Positions 14,956 to 22,890 of a DNA stretch of 26,452 nucleotides are shown here, one piece after another. The notes beneath the pieces were generated by a model. That model saw nothing but the letters and a program-made list of their open reading frames with translations, was not told where the DNA came from and searched no databases. Source of the stretch: JANOAR01 sp031411235. GTDB taxonomy: Bacteria; Verrucomicrobiota; Verrucomicrobiia; Verrucomicrobiales; Verrucomicrobiaceae. The position numbers and the translations under genes are program-made. The first letter of the stretch is position 1. Every line of letters starts with the position of its first letter. The stretch spans positions 1 through 26,452 of the forward strand of contig JANOAR010000029.1 in the NCBI GenBank assembly GCA_031411235.1, written 5' to 3'.

Positions 14956-15813
14956 CTAGCCCACAAACGCCACGCTCGGAACGCCCATGGCTCCAGGTTG
15001 GCACACAAACAACCGCCCCGCGTGCGGCTCTGGTGCCTTGGCAAGCCCCGTCGTCACATATAAATCACGCAGCTCTGGCCCGCCGAAGGCACAGGCAGTC
15101 GTCTCGATGCAAGGGAACAAGATGCGCTCAACCACAGCGCTGGCCGCTGGGTCGTAGCAGACCACTTGGCCACCATGGCAAAAAGCAACCCACAGGCGGT
15201 CTTCGTTGTCGATGGTCATGCCGTCGGGCACACCTACCAAGTCGCGGGTATCCCACAGCACGCGTTCATTGGAAAGACAGCCCGTGGCGTTGTCGAAGTC
15301 AAAGGCCAGCACACTTCTTCGTGGCGAGTCGATGAAGTACATCGTCGCCGCATCGCGTGTCCAGACGATGCCATTCGAGACGGTTGTGGGTGAGTACATT
15401 TTCCGCACTCGCAACTCAGCATCCATGCACCACAGCGCACTACTTGCCGTGCGGACGGGCCCGAGATGCATCGAGCCTGCCCAGAAGCGTCCCGCAGGGT
15501 CACATTTACCGTCGTTGAAACGGTTGTGCGGCACATCGGCTTCGGGGTCAGCGAGAGCCGTGCTCAGGCCTGTTGCCTCGTCCAAATGGTAAAAGCCATG
15601 GTCGCCAGCCCAGATCAAACCACCACGAGCCGCGGGCACCACGGTGCCCACGCGCTGCCCCACGGGCCATATTTTCTCAACGCCCGTCGCAGGCTCAAAA
15701 GCGATGATTTTGTGAGCTTCGATGTCCACATAGATCAGGCGATGGCCATGCCAGATTGGGCCTTCGCCCCAGGTTGATGAGTAGTGGCCAATGGGTTCGG
15801 GTGCTGGTGTCAT
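14956..15813 (-). CDS. SMP-30/gluconolactonase-like protein
   Basis: A 285-residue six-bladed beta-propeller of the SMP-30/gluconolactonase/LRE family. Expected metal ligands are visible: Glu in WGEGPIW (about 15-21), Asn in NRFNDGKCDPAGRFWAG (about 97-113), Asn in VSNGIVW and Asp in GVPDGMTID. Family members hydrolyse sugar lactones such as gluconolactone with a divalent metal. There is no signal peptide, so it should be cytoplasmic. It stands alone: plsX lies about 100 bases downstream on the same strand, and the ceramidase-like gene is divergent across a 249-base gap in which no convincing gene was found. The exact lactone is not predictable from sequence. Confidence 0.88.
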   Translation of the reverse strand: MTPAPEPIGHYSSTWGEGPIWHGHRLIYVDIEAHKIIAFEPATGVEKIWPVGQRVGTVVPAARGGLIWAGDHGFYHLDEATGLSTALADPEADVPHNRFNDGKCDPAGRFWAGSMHLGPVRTASSALWCMDAELRVRKMYSPTTVSNGIVWTRDAATMYFIDSPRRSVLAFDFDNATGCLSNERVLWDTRDLVGVPDGMTIDNEDRLWVAFCHGGQVVCYDPAASAVVERILFPCIETTACAFGGPELRDLYVTTGLAKAPEPHAGRLFVCQPGAMGVPSVAFVG

Positions 15814-16062
15814 AGAGTCGGTCTGTGGGGGAGGGGCAAAAGCAGTAGGCAGGCCAGACGAGTTGTCACCTCTGGGATCAAACGTTTTGAGATCAGTCCG
15901 TGCAAACCGTGGCAGAGTCGGGCACAGGACTCAGCTTGTTTTTCCAGCACCGCTTTCGGCGTTAAAATCATATAGCAAAAAAATGCACCGAGAGCCTCGA
16001 TAACACTCAGGCAAATTTCGGGGCTAGGCAGTATAGACACATCCTGCCAGGATTATTTTCCG

Positions 16063-17445
16063 ATGTTACTAAAAATCATCGTCTGCTCATTCCTCCTCAG
16101 CGCCACCTTTCCCACACAAGCCGCTTGGCTCGCGGGCGCGGCCAGGGTCAACATCACCCCCAACTACCCCGTGCGACTCGCAGGGTATGGCAGCCGCACC
16201 AAGCTGAGTGAAGGCGTGAAAGTCGAAATCTGGGCCAAGGCCATCGCCATCGCCTGGGACGCACAGCCCCCATCGGTCATCATCACCGTGGACAACTGTG
16301 GCGTGCCCGGCAGCCTGCGAGATGAAGTCCTCGCCATGTTGCGCCCCCAAGGCATTGATTCGGCCCGGCTAGCCATCAACTCCAGCCACACCCACTGCGC
16401 CCCGGCACTGCGAGGAGCCCTGAGAAACCTCTTCCCCTCAGAGATGACTCCCGAGCATCTCGCCACGGTGGATCGCTACACCAATGAATTGCGCGATGCC
16501 CTAGCCAAGGTCGCACGCGATGCTCTCGCCGACATGTTGCCCTCCCGGCTTCAACTCGGTTATGGCAGCGTTGCCTTCGCCATGAATCGGCGCTTACCCA
16601 CGCCCAACGGCCCCGTAAACCAGCCCTACCCCCAAGGCCCCACCGATCACGACTTGCCCGTGCTCAAGATCACCCGCCTCGATGGCAAAGTGCGCGCCAT
16701 TTTCACCAGCTACGCTTGCCATTGCACCACCATGAGCTGGAACTTCATCCACCCCGACTGGGCAGGCATCGCCCAGCTCCACATGGAGATGGCCTACTCC
16801 AAAGATGGGGCCATCGCCCTCACCGCCATCGGCTGCGGGGCCGATCAAAACCCCTTCCCGCGCCGCACCGAGGATGACGTCCGCATCCACGGCTACGACC
16901 TCGCCCACGAAGCCGTGCGCGTGGGCAACAGCACCGTCCTCACCGACCTCCACGGCCCACTCCGCTGTGACATTAAAACCCTAGCCCTCGACCTTGAGCC
17001 CCCTCCAGGGCATGACGACCTAGCCCAACTTGCCAGCACCAAAACGGGTCAAACCCAGCGCCATGCGCAGCACTTCCTCGGTATGCTGGATCAGCACCAA
17101 AACCTGCCCAACAACGTGCCCTACATCATGCAAAACTGGGCCTTCGGCAGCGACCTCGACATGATCATGCTCGCGGGTGAAGTCGTCGTGGACTACGGCC
17201 TACGGCTCAAGCGCGAACTCGACCCCAAGCGCCTGTGGGTGAACAGTTACAGCAACGACATGCCCTGCTACATCCCCAGCGAACGCGTGCTCAAAGAAGG
17301 CGGTTACGAAGGCGCAGGAGCCATGATCTACTACCTGCGCCCCAGTAAATTTGCTCCCGGTGTGGAAGATAAAATCATCGGGGCTCTGCGCGAGATGGTG
17401 CCAGCAGAATTTGTGAATAAGAAGCCAAAAAATGGGAACAAGTAA
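16063..17445 (+). CDS. Secreted neutral/alkaline ceramidase-like hydrolase
   Basis: 460 residues with a signal peptide (about 1-20, cleavage near TQA-AWLAG). It resembles the N-terminal catalytic part of neutral/alkaline non-lysosomal ceramidases: GAARVNITP (25-33) followed by a NSSHTHCAPA segment (106-115), which matches the family's metal-binding H-x-H site. A second His-containing block, SYACHCTTMSWNFIHPDWAG, lies near residue 217. It is shorter than full ceramidases (about 650-700 residues) and lacks their C-terminal beta-sandwich. This short form is a recurring type in Verrucomicrobiota and Planctomycetota, where the natural substrate is unclear (amide-linked lipid or other). Its ATG has AGGA about 12 bases upstream, a poor ribosome binding site. 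Confidence 0.82.
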   Translation: MLLKIIVCSFLLSATFPTQAAWLAGAARVNITPNYPVRLAGYGSRTKLSEGVKVEIWAKAIAIAWDAQPPSVIITVDNCGVPGSLRDEVLAMLRPQGIDSARLAINSSHTHCAPALRGALRNLFPSEMTPEHLATVDRYTNELRDALAKVARDALADMLPSRLQLGYGSVAFAMNRRLPTPNGPVNQPYPQGPTDHDLPVLKITRLDGKVRAIFTSYACHCTTMSWNFIHPDWAGIAQLHMEMAYSKDGAIALTAIGCGADQNPFPRRTEDDVRIHGYDLAHEAVRVGNSTVLTDLHGPLRCDIKTLALDLEPPPGHDDLAQLASTKTGQTQRHAQHFLGMLDQHQNLPNNVPYIMQNWAFGSDLDMIMLAGEVVVDYGLRLKRELDPKRLWVNSYSNDMPCYIPSERVLKEGGYEGAGAMIYYLRPSKFAPGVEDKIIGALREMVPAEFVNKKPKNGNK

Positions 17446-17477
17446 GCCGTAAAATGGGGTGAAAACACGAGCCGACT

Positions 17478-17505
17478 GGGAGATGAAAGCCCCAGCCAAT
17501 CTCCC
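17478..17505 (+). other. Hairpin in the dnaB leader
   Basis: GGGAGAT (17478-17484) pairs perfectly with ATCTCCC (17499-17505) across a 14-base loop. It lies in the 72-base gap between the ceramidase-like gene and dnaB, 12 bases before the dnaB ATG. A CT-rich stretch follows, not a T tract. It could weakly terminate upstream transcription or modulate dnaB translation. Confidence 0.4.
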
Positions 17506-17517
17506 CCTCTTTCTCCC

Positions 17518-19122
17518 ATGCCCGACCCACTTCCCATCAGTTTCATCAACATGGCTGCTGCCGCCGCGCCAGACGCACCCGCAGCCTCTGCACCCGAGTC
17601 GCTCGTCGCGCCCAAGCCCTTCTACCGCAAAAAAAACGAAGAGCCCTCCACGGAAGAATTGCTCAGCGGCATCAACCGCGCCTTACCCTTCAGCGATGAG
17701 GCCGAGAAAGGCGTCATCAGTTGCATCCTCCAAGACCCCAACGAGCGCCTCAGCGAGTGCCGCGTGCAGCTCAGTGCCGAGGCCTTTTATCACATCGCCA
17801 ATCGCACCGTTTACGAGACTCTCGTTGAATTTTACGACCGCAGCATCCCGCTCGACATCGCTACCCTCACGCACTCGCTGCGCGAAAAAAACTTGCTAGA
17901 GAAAGTCGGTGGAGCCGCCGCCATCGCAGAGCTTTACACCTTCATCCCGATCACCGCGCACTACCCATTTTATAAAAAGGTGCTGCTCGACAAGCATGTG
18001 CTGCGGCAAATGATCCACGCCTGCTCGCTGAATATCCACTATGCCTACGAGCATGGGCGCGAGCACATCGACGAAGACGTAGAAGGCACCATCGACAAAG
18101 CCGAGCAACGCATCCTCGGCGTACGCGAAAACGCCAAAGCCAAGGACGGCATCAAGCCATTCAAAGACCACATCAACGAAGCCATCGATAGCATCCACGA
18201 GATGATCGCTAACCCTGGCCAACTGCGGGGACTCAGCACGGGTTATGCTCAGCTCGACAAGCTCTGCGCAGGCCTCCAAGGCAGCGAAATGTTCGTCATC
18301 GCCGCTCGTCCCTCAATGGGCAAAACCTCGCTAGTGATGAACATCGTCGAGCACATCGCGGTAGAGCAGAGCCACCCTTGCGCCGTCTTCTCCCTCGAAA
18401 TGAGCGCATCCATGCTGGTGAGGCGTCTGCTGGTGTCACGAGCCCAAATCAACATGTCCACTCTCCAGCGCGGCCTGCTCAACCGAGCCGAAATGGACGC
18501 CATCGTGCGCGCCACCAAGGATCTGCAAAAGGCCAACATCTTCATCGATGAAACGCCCGGCATCGACATCATGGAATTGCGCGCCAAGTGCCGCCGCTTG
18601 CACAAGCAGCACGGTATTAAATTTGTCGCCATCGACTACCTCCAGCTCCTCACCTCCAGCAGCCGCCGCGCGAAGGACAATCGCCAGATCGAAATCGCCG
18701 AAATCTCCGCCGGCATCAAAGGCATCGCCAAGGAACTGAACATTCCCATCATCGTCCTTGCCCAGCTCAACCGCGCTGTTGAAGGCCGCAAAGGCCAGCG
18801 CCCCATGCTCAGCGACTTGCGTGAGTCCGGCTCCATCGAGCAAGATGCCGACATGGTCGGCCTACTCACTCGCTCCGACTACGCAGGCAGTAAACAGGCC
18901 GAAGAAGACGACAAAAAAGGCGGCAAAGGAGGGGCTGCGAACAAAGGCAAAAATAATGACAACGACGATGATGATGCCAACGCTGAAGCCAACAAAGGCA
19001 AAGCCCTGCTCATCATCGCCAAGAATCGCAACGGCCCCACCAACGACGTGCATTTAACCTTCATCGACCATGCCATGCGCTTCATCGAGCGTGAGGCCGA
19101 TGACAACGAAAAGGACGGCTAA
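17518..19122 (+). CDS. dnaB: Replicative DNA helicase DnaB
   Basis: 534 residues. The N-terminal DnaB domain (about 56-160, LPFSDEAEKGVISCILQD) and the RecA-like ATPase are clear: LRGLSTGYAQLDKLCAGLQGS, Walker A ARPSMGKTS (263-271), FSLEMSASMLVRRLL, Walker B region VAIDYLQLL, and LAQLNRAVEGR..RPMLSDLRESGSIEQDAD. It unwinds DNA at the replication fork as a hexameric ring. Odd feature: between RSDYAG and the conserved AKNRNGPT motif lies a Lys/Gly/Asn/Asp-rich insert of about 37 residues (about 458-494), including a run NNDNDDDDAN, where other DnaBs have a short acidic linker. The first 50 residues are an Ala/Pro-rich extension; Met12 is an alternative start. It stands alone, not in a ribosomal or primase operon. 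Confidence 0.96.
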   Translation: MPDPLPISFINMAAAAAPDAPAASAPESLVAPKPFYRKKNEEPSTEELLSGINRALPFSDEAEKGVISCILQDPNERLSECRVQLSAEAFYHIANRTVYETLVEFYDRSIPLDIATLTHSLREKNLLEKVGGAAAIAELYTFIPITAHYPFYKKVLLDKHVLRQMIHACSLNIHYAYEHGREHIDEDVEGTIDKAEQRILGVRENAKAKDGIKPFKDHINEAIDSIHEMIANPGQLRGLSTGYAQLDKLCAGLQGSEMFVIAARPSMGKTSLVMNIVEHIAVEQSHPCAVFSLEMSASMLVRRLLVSRAQINMSTLQRGLLNRAEMDAIVRATKDLQKANIFIDETPGIDIMELRAKCRRLHKQHGIKFVAIDYLQLLTSSSRRAKDNRQIEIAEISAGIKGIAKELNIPIIVLAQLNRAVEGRKGQRPMLSDLRESGSIEQDADMVGLLTRSDYAGSKQAEEDDKKGGKGGAANKGKNNDNDDDDANAEANKGKALLIIAKNRNGPTNDVHLTFIDHAMRFIEREADDNEKDG

Positions 19123-19209
19123 GGCCGCTGCGACAAGCCCCAGCCTCAGAATCTCGTGTTTCGAGACCACCATCCCTCGCTATCTTTTCAAACCAACACT
19201 CCCTCCAAC

Positions 19210-20091
19210 ATGGCCGCCTCTCAAACCACCATCGGCATCATCTACGACTACGATCAGACGCTCAGCCCTGTGTACATGCAGGACGAGGTGCTCTTCCCCA
19301 AGTTCGGCATCAACCCCGAACAGTTCTGGAAAAAGAGCCGCGACTTGGTCAACAGCGAAGGCTACGACGGCGAACTCGCCTACCTCAAAACCATGCTCGA
19401 CTGCCTCGACATGGATCGCCCCACCAATGATGACCTACGGCGACTCGGTGCCGATTTAAAATTCTACCCCGGCCTGCCCGCCATGTTTGATGAGATGCAC
19501 GCCCTGCTCAACGATGAGCACAAGCTCTTCGGCGTAAAGGTGGAGCACTACATCGTTTCCTCCGGGCTGAAAGCCCTGCTGGAGGGCAGCCGCATCGCCA
19601 GCCATGTGCGCAAAATTTTCGGCTGCGAGTTCGGCGAGGACAAGCAAGGCCGTATCACCTTCCCCAAGCGCGTCATCTCGCACACCACCAAGACGCAGTA
19701 CCTCTTCCGCATCAACAAAGGCATGTTGGAGCCGCACGAAGACGTGAACGACCACATGCCCCCCGAGCTGCGCCCCATCCCCTTCAACCACATGATCTAT
19801 GTCGGCGACGGGCCGACGGATGTGCCGTGCTTCACCCTCATGAAAAAATACGGTGGCCACGCCCTCGCCGTCTATAATCCCGACGAGGCCAATCGCTCCA
19901 GCTTCCGCAAGTGCTACCAGCTCTCGACCCACGCCGACCGGCTGAAACACATCGCCCCCGCCGACTACCGCGCTGGCAGCCACCTGCGGCTATTATTAGA
20001 AGAAATGGTGTTAGAGATCGCCAATAGCATGGTGCGCCGCAAGCGCAGCGAGATCGAAGAAGGCATGGTCTCCGCGCCGCATTTCACATAA
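19210..20091 (+). CDS. HAD-superfamily hydrolase
   Basis: 293 residues from the ATG at 19210; a GTG at 19156 would add 18 residues of leader-like sequence. Motif I is IIYDYDQTLSP, giving D-x-D-x-T near residues 12-16. Motif II is IVSSG, and motif III/IV is IYVGDGPTDVPCF. This places it with phosphoserine-phosphatase-like HAD hydrolases, which remove phosphate through an Asp-phosphate intermediate. A large alpha-helical cap lies between motifs I and II (MQDEVLFPKFGINPEQFWKK onward). The substrate is unknown. It follows dnaB by 87 bases and is convergent, at three bases distance, with the oxidoreductase gene. Confidence 0.85.
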   Translation: MAASQTTIGIIYDYDQTLSPVYMQDEVLFPKFGINPEQFWKKSRDLVNSEGYDGELAYLKTMLDCLDMDRPTNDDLRRLGADLKFYPGLPAMFDEMHALLNDEHKLFGVKVEHYIVSSGLKALLEGSRIASHVRKIFGCEFGEDKQGRITFPKRVISHTTKTQYLFRINKGMLEPHEDVNDHMPPELRPIPFNHMIYVGDGPTDVPCFTLMKKYGGHALAVYNPDEANRSSFRKCYQLSTHADRLKHIAPADYRAGSHLRLLLEEMVLEIANSMVRRKRSEIEEGMVSAPHFT

Positions 20092-20094
20092 GCC

Positions 20095-21201
20095 TCACGC
20101 AACACTCATCGCCACCGAGCCCTTCCGCGCCGACGCTAGGCACGCATCCATTACTCGCTGAGTCTTCAGCGCGATGTCGGGCCAATGGTCATCACATTGG
20201 CCACTGAGCACCAGATTGCCAAAAGTGCGGAAGAGATTCGCCTCCTGTGAATCAGGCGCATTGTTGGCGGATTCGTGATTGTGGACGCGCAGGCGCTCGG
20301 CGTGCATGGCGAAGTCGCAACCCTCGACGATGAAGTCCGACTGCGTCACATTGAAGGTGAGTTCATGCCCGGTGAAGGGCAGCACGAAATCGTCAATCGC
20401 CATGTAGCCTCGGCTGCCGCTGATGTGCGCGAGTTGGGTATTCTGAGCGTGGAAGGAGGTGAAGAAAGCCGCCGAGACACCATTGGCGAAGAACATCTCG
20501 CCGCTGAAATCCGTAGGCACCGAGGCCAAGCCGTTGCCCTGCTGTGACTGCGAATAGATGCGGCCCGTGACCTGCTCCGGCATCGCGTAGCCCATCGCCC
20601 AGAGCGTGAAACGAATGCAGTACCAGCCGAGGTCGCCAAGGCAGCCCATCGGCTCCAGCGATGAGTGCCCGCGAATGTCATTGCCGAGAAAAGCATCGTC
20701 GCCATTAAAACTGAACTGCGTGGAAATACGCCGAATATGGCCCACGGCATCGCCGACATCCAGCAGGCGACGCATCTCGGCGATGCGTGCGCTGTGCATG
20801 AACATAACACCATCCATGAACTGCACGCCGTTAGCTTTGCAGGCAGCGATCATCTCTGCCACATCTGCCGCGCAGATGCCCACAGGCTTCTCGACAAGCA
20901 CATGTTTGCCTGCCTCCGCCGCGCGGATGACCCACTCCTTCCTCATGCCCGTGGGCAGCGGGATGTAGAGCGCATCAATGCCCGGCGCAGCGATGAGTTC
21001 ATCATAACTACCGAGCGCAACTGGCGCTGTGGGATACGGCACCTGCGCCTGGCACTCGGCGATAAACTTGGCGCTCTTGGCGGCATCGCGACTGGCCACC
21101 GCGACGAGCGTGCCATTACCCGAGTCGAGAATCGCCTGCCAGTTTTTGCGAGCGATGTTAGCGGTGCTGAGGATGCCCCAGCGGCAGAGATTGGAGGGCA
21201 T
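20095..21201 (-). CDS. Gfo/Idh/MocA-family NAD(P)-dependent oxidoreductase
   Basis: 368 residues from the ATG at 21201. The extra 38 residues of the longer reading (to 21315) look like leader sequence. N-terminal Rossmann fold: CRWGILSTANIARKNWQAI, then VAVASRD. The family hallmark HVLVEKPVG, with the conserved E-K-P, is near residue 100. The C-terminal domain contains GCLGDLGWYCIRFTLWAMG, where the Gly-Asp-x-Gly pattern and following Tyr or His usually carry the proton donor. Members oxidise or reduce sugars, inositols and related alcohols with NAD(P). No catabolic genes lie next to it, so the substrate is not assigned. Verrucomicrobiota often carry many paralogues. Confidence 0.88.
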   Translation of the reverse strand: MPSNLCRWGILSTANIARKNWQAILDSGNGTLVAVASRDAAKSAKFIAECQAQVPYPTAPVALGSYDELIAAPGIDALYIPLPTGMRKEWVIRAAEAGKHVLVEKPVGICAADVAEMIAACKANGVQFMDGVMFMHSARIAEMRRLLDVGDAVGHIRRISTQFSFNGDDAFLGNDIRGHSSLEPMGCLGDLGWYCIRFTLWAMGYAMPEQVTGRIYSQSQQGNGLASVPTDFSGEMFFANGVSAAFFTSFHAQNTQLAHISGSRGYMAIDDFVLPFTGHELTFNVTQSDFIVEGCDFAMHAERLRVHNHESANNAPDSQEANLFRTFGNLVLSGQCDDHWPDIALKTQRVMDACLASARKGSVAMSVA

Positions 21202-21422
21202 AGGAAATAGTGGATGGTGGATGACGAGGGATATGAACGGCACATCGGTGGCGCAATGGTGGGGCGCAATCAAGGCTGGAACGCACCTTGCGAAGGGCTG
21301 CGGCGAGAGTTTCAAACATTCTCATTCGTGGATGTTCGAGTTCATCCGTGATTCCTCCGGTTCTTAGCGCCCCCCCTATTTTCGGCTTGTCACGGCCAAA
21401 GCCAGCCCGCTACACTCGCCGC

Positions 21423-22424
21423 ATGAACCTGCGTATTTGCCACCTTTTCTGCCTGTCACTATTCACCGCTTCGAGTGTCCTCGCCTTGCCACCCGTAAAT
21501 GCGCCCAAGCAAAAAATCACGCGAGCATGGAAGGCCGCAGATGGCCGCGAGTTGAAGGCCGAACTGCTCGAGTTTGACGCCAAAGAATTGCGCATCAAAC
21601 GCGCCAGCGACCTGAACATCATGAGAGTGCCCCTCTCAGCCTTTTGCGCCGAGGATCGCGCCTTTGTCGCGGGCTTGCTGCATGAGCGAGCCCTCGATGA
21701 GAGTCTGACCAAGGGAGTGTTTGCCGAAAAAATCACGGGGGCTTTTGTGAAGGCGACATCGAAGCAAGGGCTGAACTACCAACTCTACGGCAACCCCAAA
21801 TGGGACAATCTGAAGCGCTATCCCCTCGTCATCTGGCTGCATGGCTCTGGCCAGAGTGGCAGCGACAACGAAGCCCAGATGGGCGGTGCCACGGGCGTCT
21901 TCACCAAGGCTGGCAATCAAGAAACAAACCCCTGCTTCATGATCGCGCCACAGTGCCCTGATTCAGACATCGGCTGGAACAACAATGTCGCCAACAACCT
22001 CATGGCCCTCATCGCTGACCTCACCGACAAGCTGCCCATCGACGCCAAACGACTCTACCTCACAGGCTCATCCATGGGTGGCTTTGGCGCGTGGAATTTG
22101 GCCGCTAAGTACCCCACCGTATTCGCCGCCGTGGTGCCGCTGTGTGGCGGTGGCGATGCAAAAAAAGCCGACATTCTGAAGACCGTGCCCATCTGGGCCT
22201 TCCACGGCGACAAAGACGATATGGTACCCGTGGAACGCACTCGCGTGGCAGTGGAAGCCATCAAGGCCGCAGGCGGTACGCTGTGCAAATACAACGAACT
22301 CATCGGCGCTGGCCACGGCATCACGGGCACCGTTTATCCCATGCCAGAACTGCACGAATGGATCTTTGCACAGCGCCGCGAGGTCGGATTTGATAAGGCT
22401 ACCAGCGCGACAACGGGCGGCTGA
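21423..22424 (+). CDS. Secreted SHD1-domain alpha/beta-hydrolase (esterase)
   Basis: 333 residues from the ATG at 21423, starting with a signal peptide (about 1-21, MNLRICHLFCLSLFTASSVLA). Residues about 33-82 (RAWKAADGRELKAELLEFDA, then VPLSAFCAEDRAFV) form an SHD1-like domain, common on secreted proteins of Planctomycetota and Verrucomicrobiota. An alpha/beta-hydrolase follows: oxyanion-hole LHGSGQSGSDN (139-149), nucleophile Ser217 in GSSMG, acid Asp265 in HGDKDDMVP and His298 in GAGHG. The layout resembles feruloyl/acetyl-xylan or PHB-type esterases acting on polysaccharides or polymers outside the cytoplasm. The substrate is inferred only by fold. A longer in-frame reading from 21288 is rejected because it lacks a signal peptide. 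Convergent with the Dabb gene. Confidence 0.86.
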   Translation: MNLRICHLFCLSLFTASSVLALPPVNAPKQKITRAWKAADGRELKAELLEFDAKELRIKRASDLNIMRVPLSAFCAEDRAFVAGLLHERALDESLTKGVFAEKITGAFVKATSKQGLNYQLYGNPKWDNLKRYPLVIWLHGSGQSGSDNEAQMGGATGVFTKAGNQETNPCFMIAPQCPDSDIGWNNNVANNLMALIADLTDKLPIDAKRLYLTGSSMGGFGAWNLAAKYPTVFAAVVPLCGGGDAKKADILKTVPIWAFHGDKDDMVPVERTRVAVEAIKAAGGTLCKYNELIGAGHGITGTVYPMPELHEWIFAQRREVGFDKATSATTGG

Positions 22425-22441
22425 GGCGCTACAGCAACACC

Positions 22442-22747
22442 TCACGCCTGCGCCACATAATCCACGACGAGCACCTTATCGAGCTGTGGCTTGAGCAGTT
22501 CAATGAATGCCTGATGCGCGGGGTGCGGCAAGTAAACGTCCAGCGCAGCGCGGTCGGCGAAGGTGCCGAAGAAACAGTGGGTAAATCCATCAGCGAGGCC
22601 TTCGGGGCTGACGTTGGTGCCCCACTCGAAGTCTTGCACGGAGTCGATCTGCGCTGGCAGGGCGCGGAAGGCATTTTCAATAGCAACGACCTGTTCGTTG
22701 CTGGCCGAGTCTTTGAACTTGAAGAGGACGATGTGGCGGTATGGCAT
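22442..22747 (-). CDS. Dabb (stress-responsive alpha/beta-barrel) domain protein
   Basis: 101 residues. It starts YRHIVLFKFKD and carries a FTHCFFGTFADRAALDVYLPHPAHQAFIELLKP segment near residues 56-88, the signature of the dimeric alpha/beta-barrel Dabb family. Small family members are stress-induced or act as cyclases/isomerases; most bacterial ones have no known reaction. It is divergent from the periplasmic adaptor gene. The two 5' leaders are near-identical inverted copies (see the repeat at 22743-22890). Confidence 0.85.
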   Translation of the reverse strand: MPYRHIVLFKFKDSASNEQVVAIENAFRALPAQIDSVQDFEWGTNVSPEGLADGFTHCFFGTFADRAALDVYLPHPAHQAFIELLKPQLDKVLVVDYVAQA

Positions 22748-22890
22748 GGGGGGAGGAAATGATGAATTATGAATGATGAATTGGGAACTAAGATGAGCTA
22801 GCTAGAGAAGCGCAGGAAGTGAATGACAGCATGGTCAAATGTATCAGCGCATCCGGAATTCATAATTCATAATTTCCTCCCCCATGCCCA
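22743..22890. repeat. Inverted repeat formed by the leaders of two divergent genes
   Basis: The sequence around the start of the Dabb gene (22743-22784) and that before the adaptor gene (22856-22890) are inverted copies. Both contain the start region plus TTTCCTCCCCC and repeated ATTCAT/ATAATTCAT words (about 25 matching bases, then looser). The core between (about 22785-22855) holds no gene. This is a repeat-derived divergent leader pair. Confidence 0.55.

Noticed and set aside
13817..15004. PlsX read from an upstream start with 51 extra residues
   Set aside because: The added segment is unrelated low-complexity sequence and MKIALDVMGGD at 14851 is the canonical N terminus.
15810..16040. 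A 76-codon minus-strand ORF in the gap before the ceramidase-like gene
   Set aside because: No domain, no ribosome binding site and no plausible composition; the gap otherwise shows no gene.
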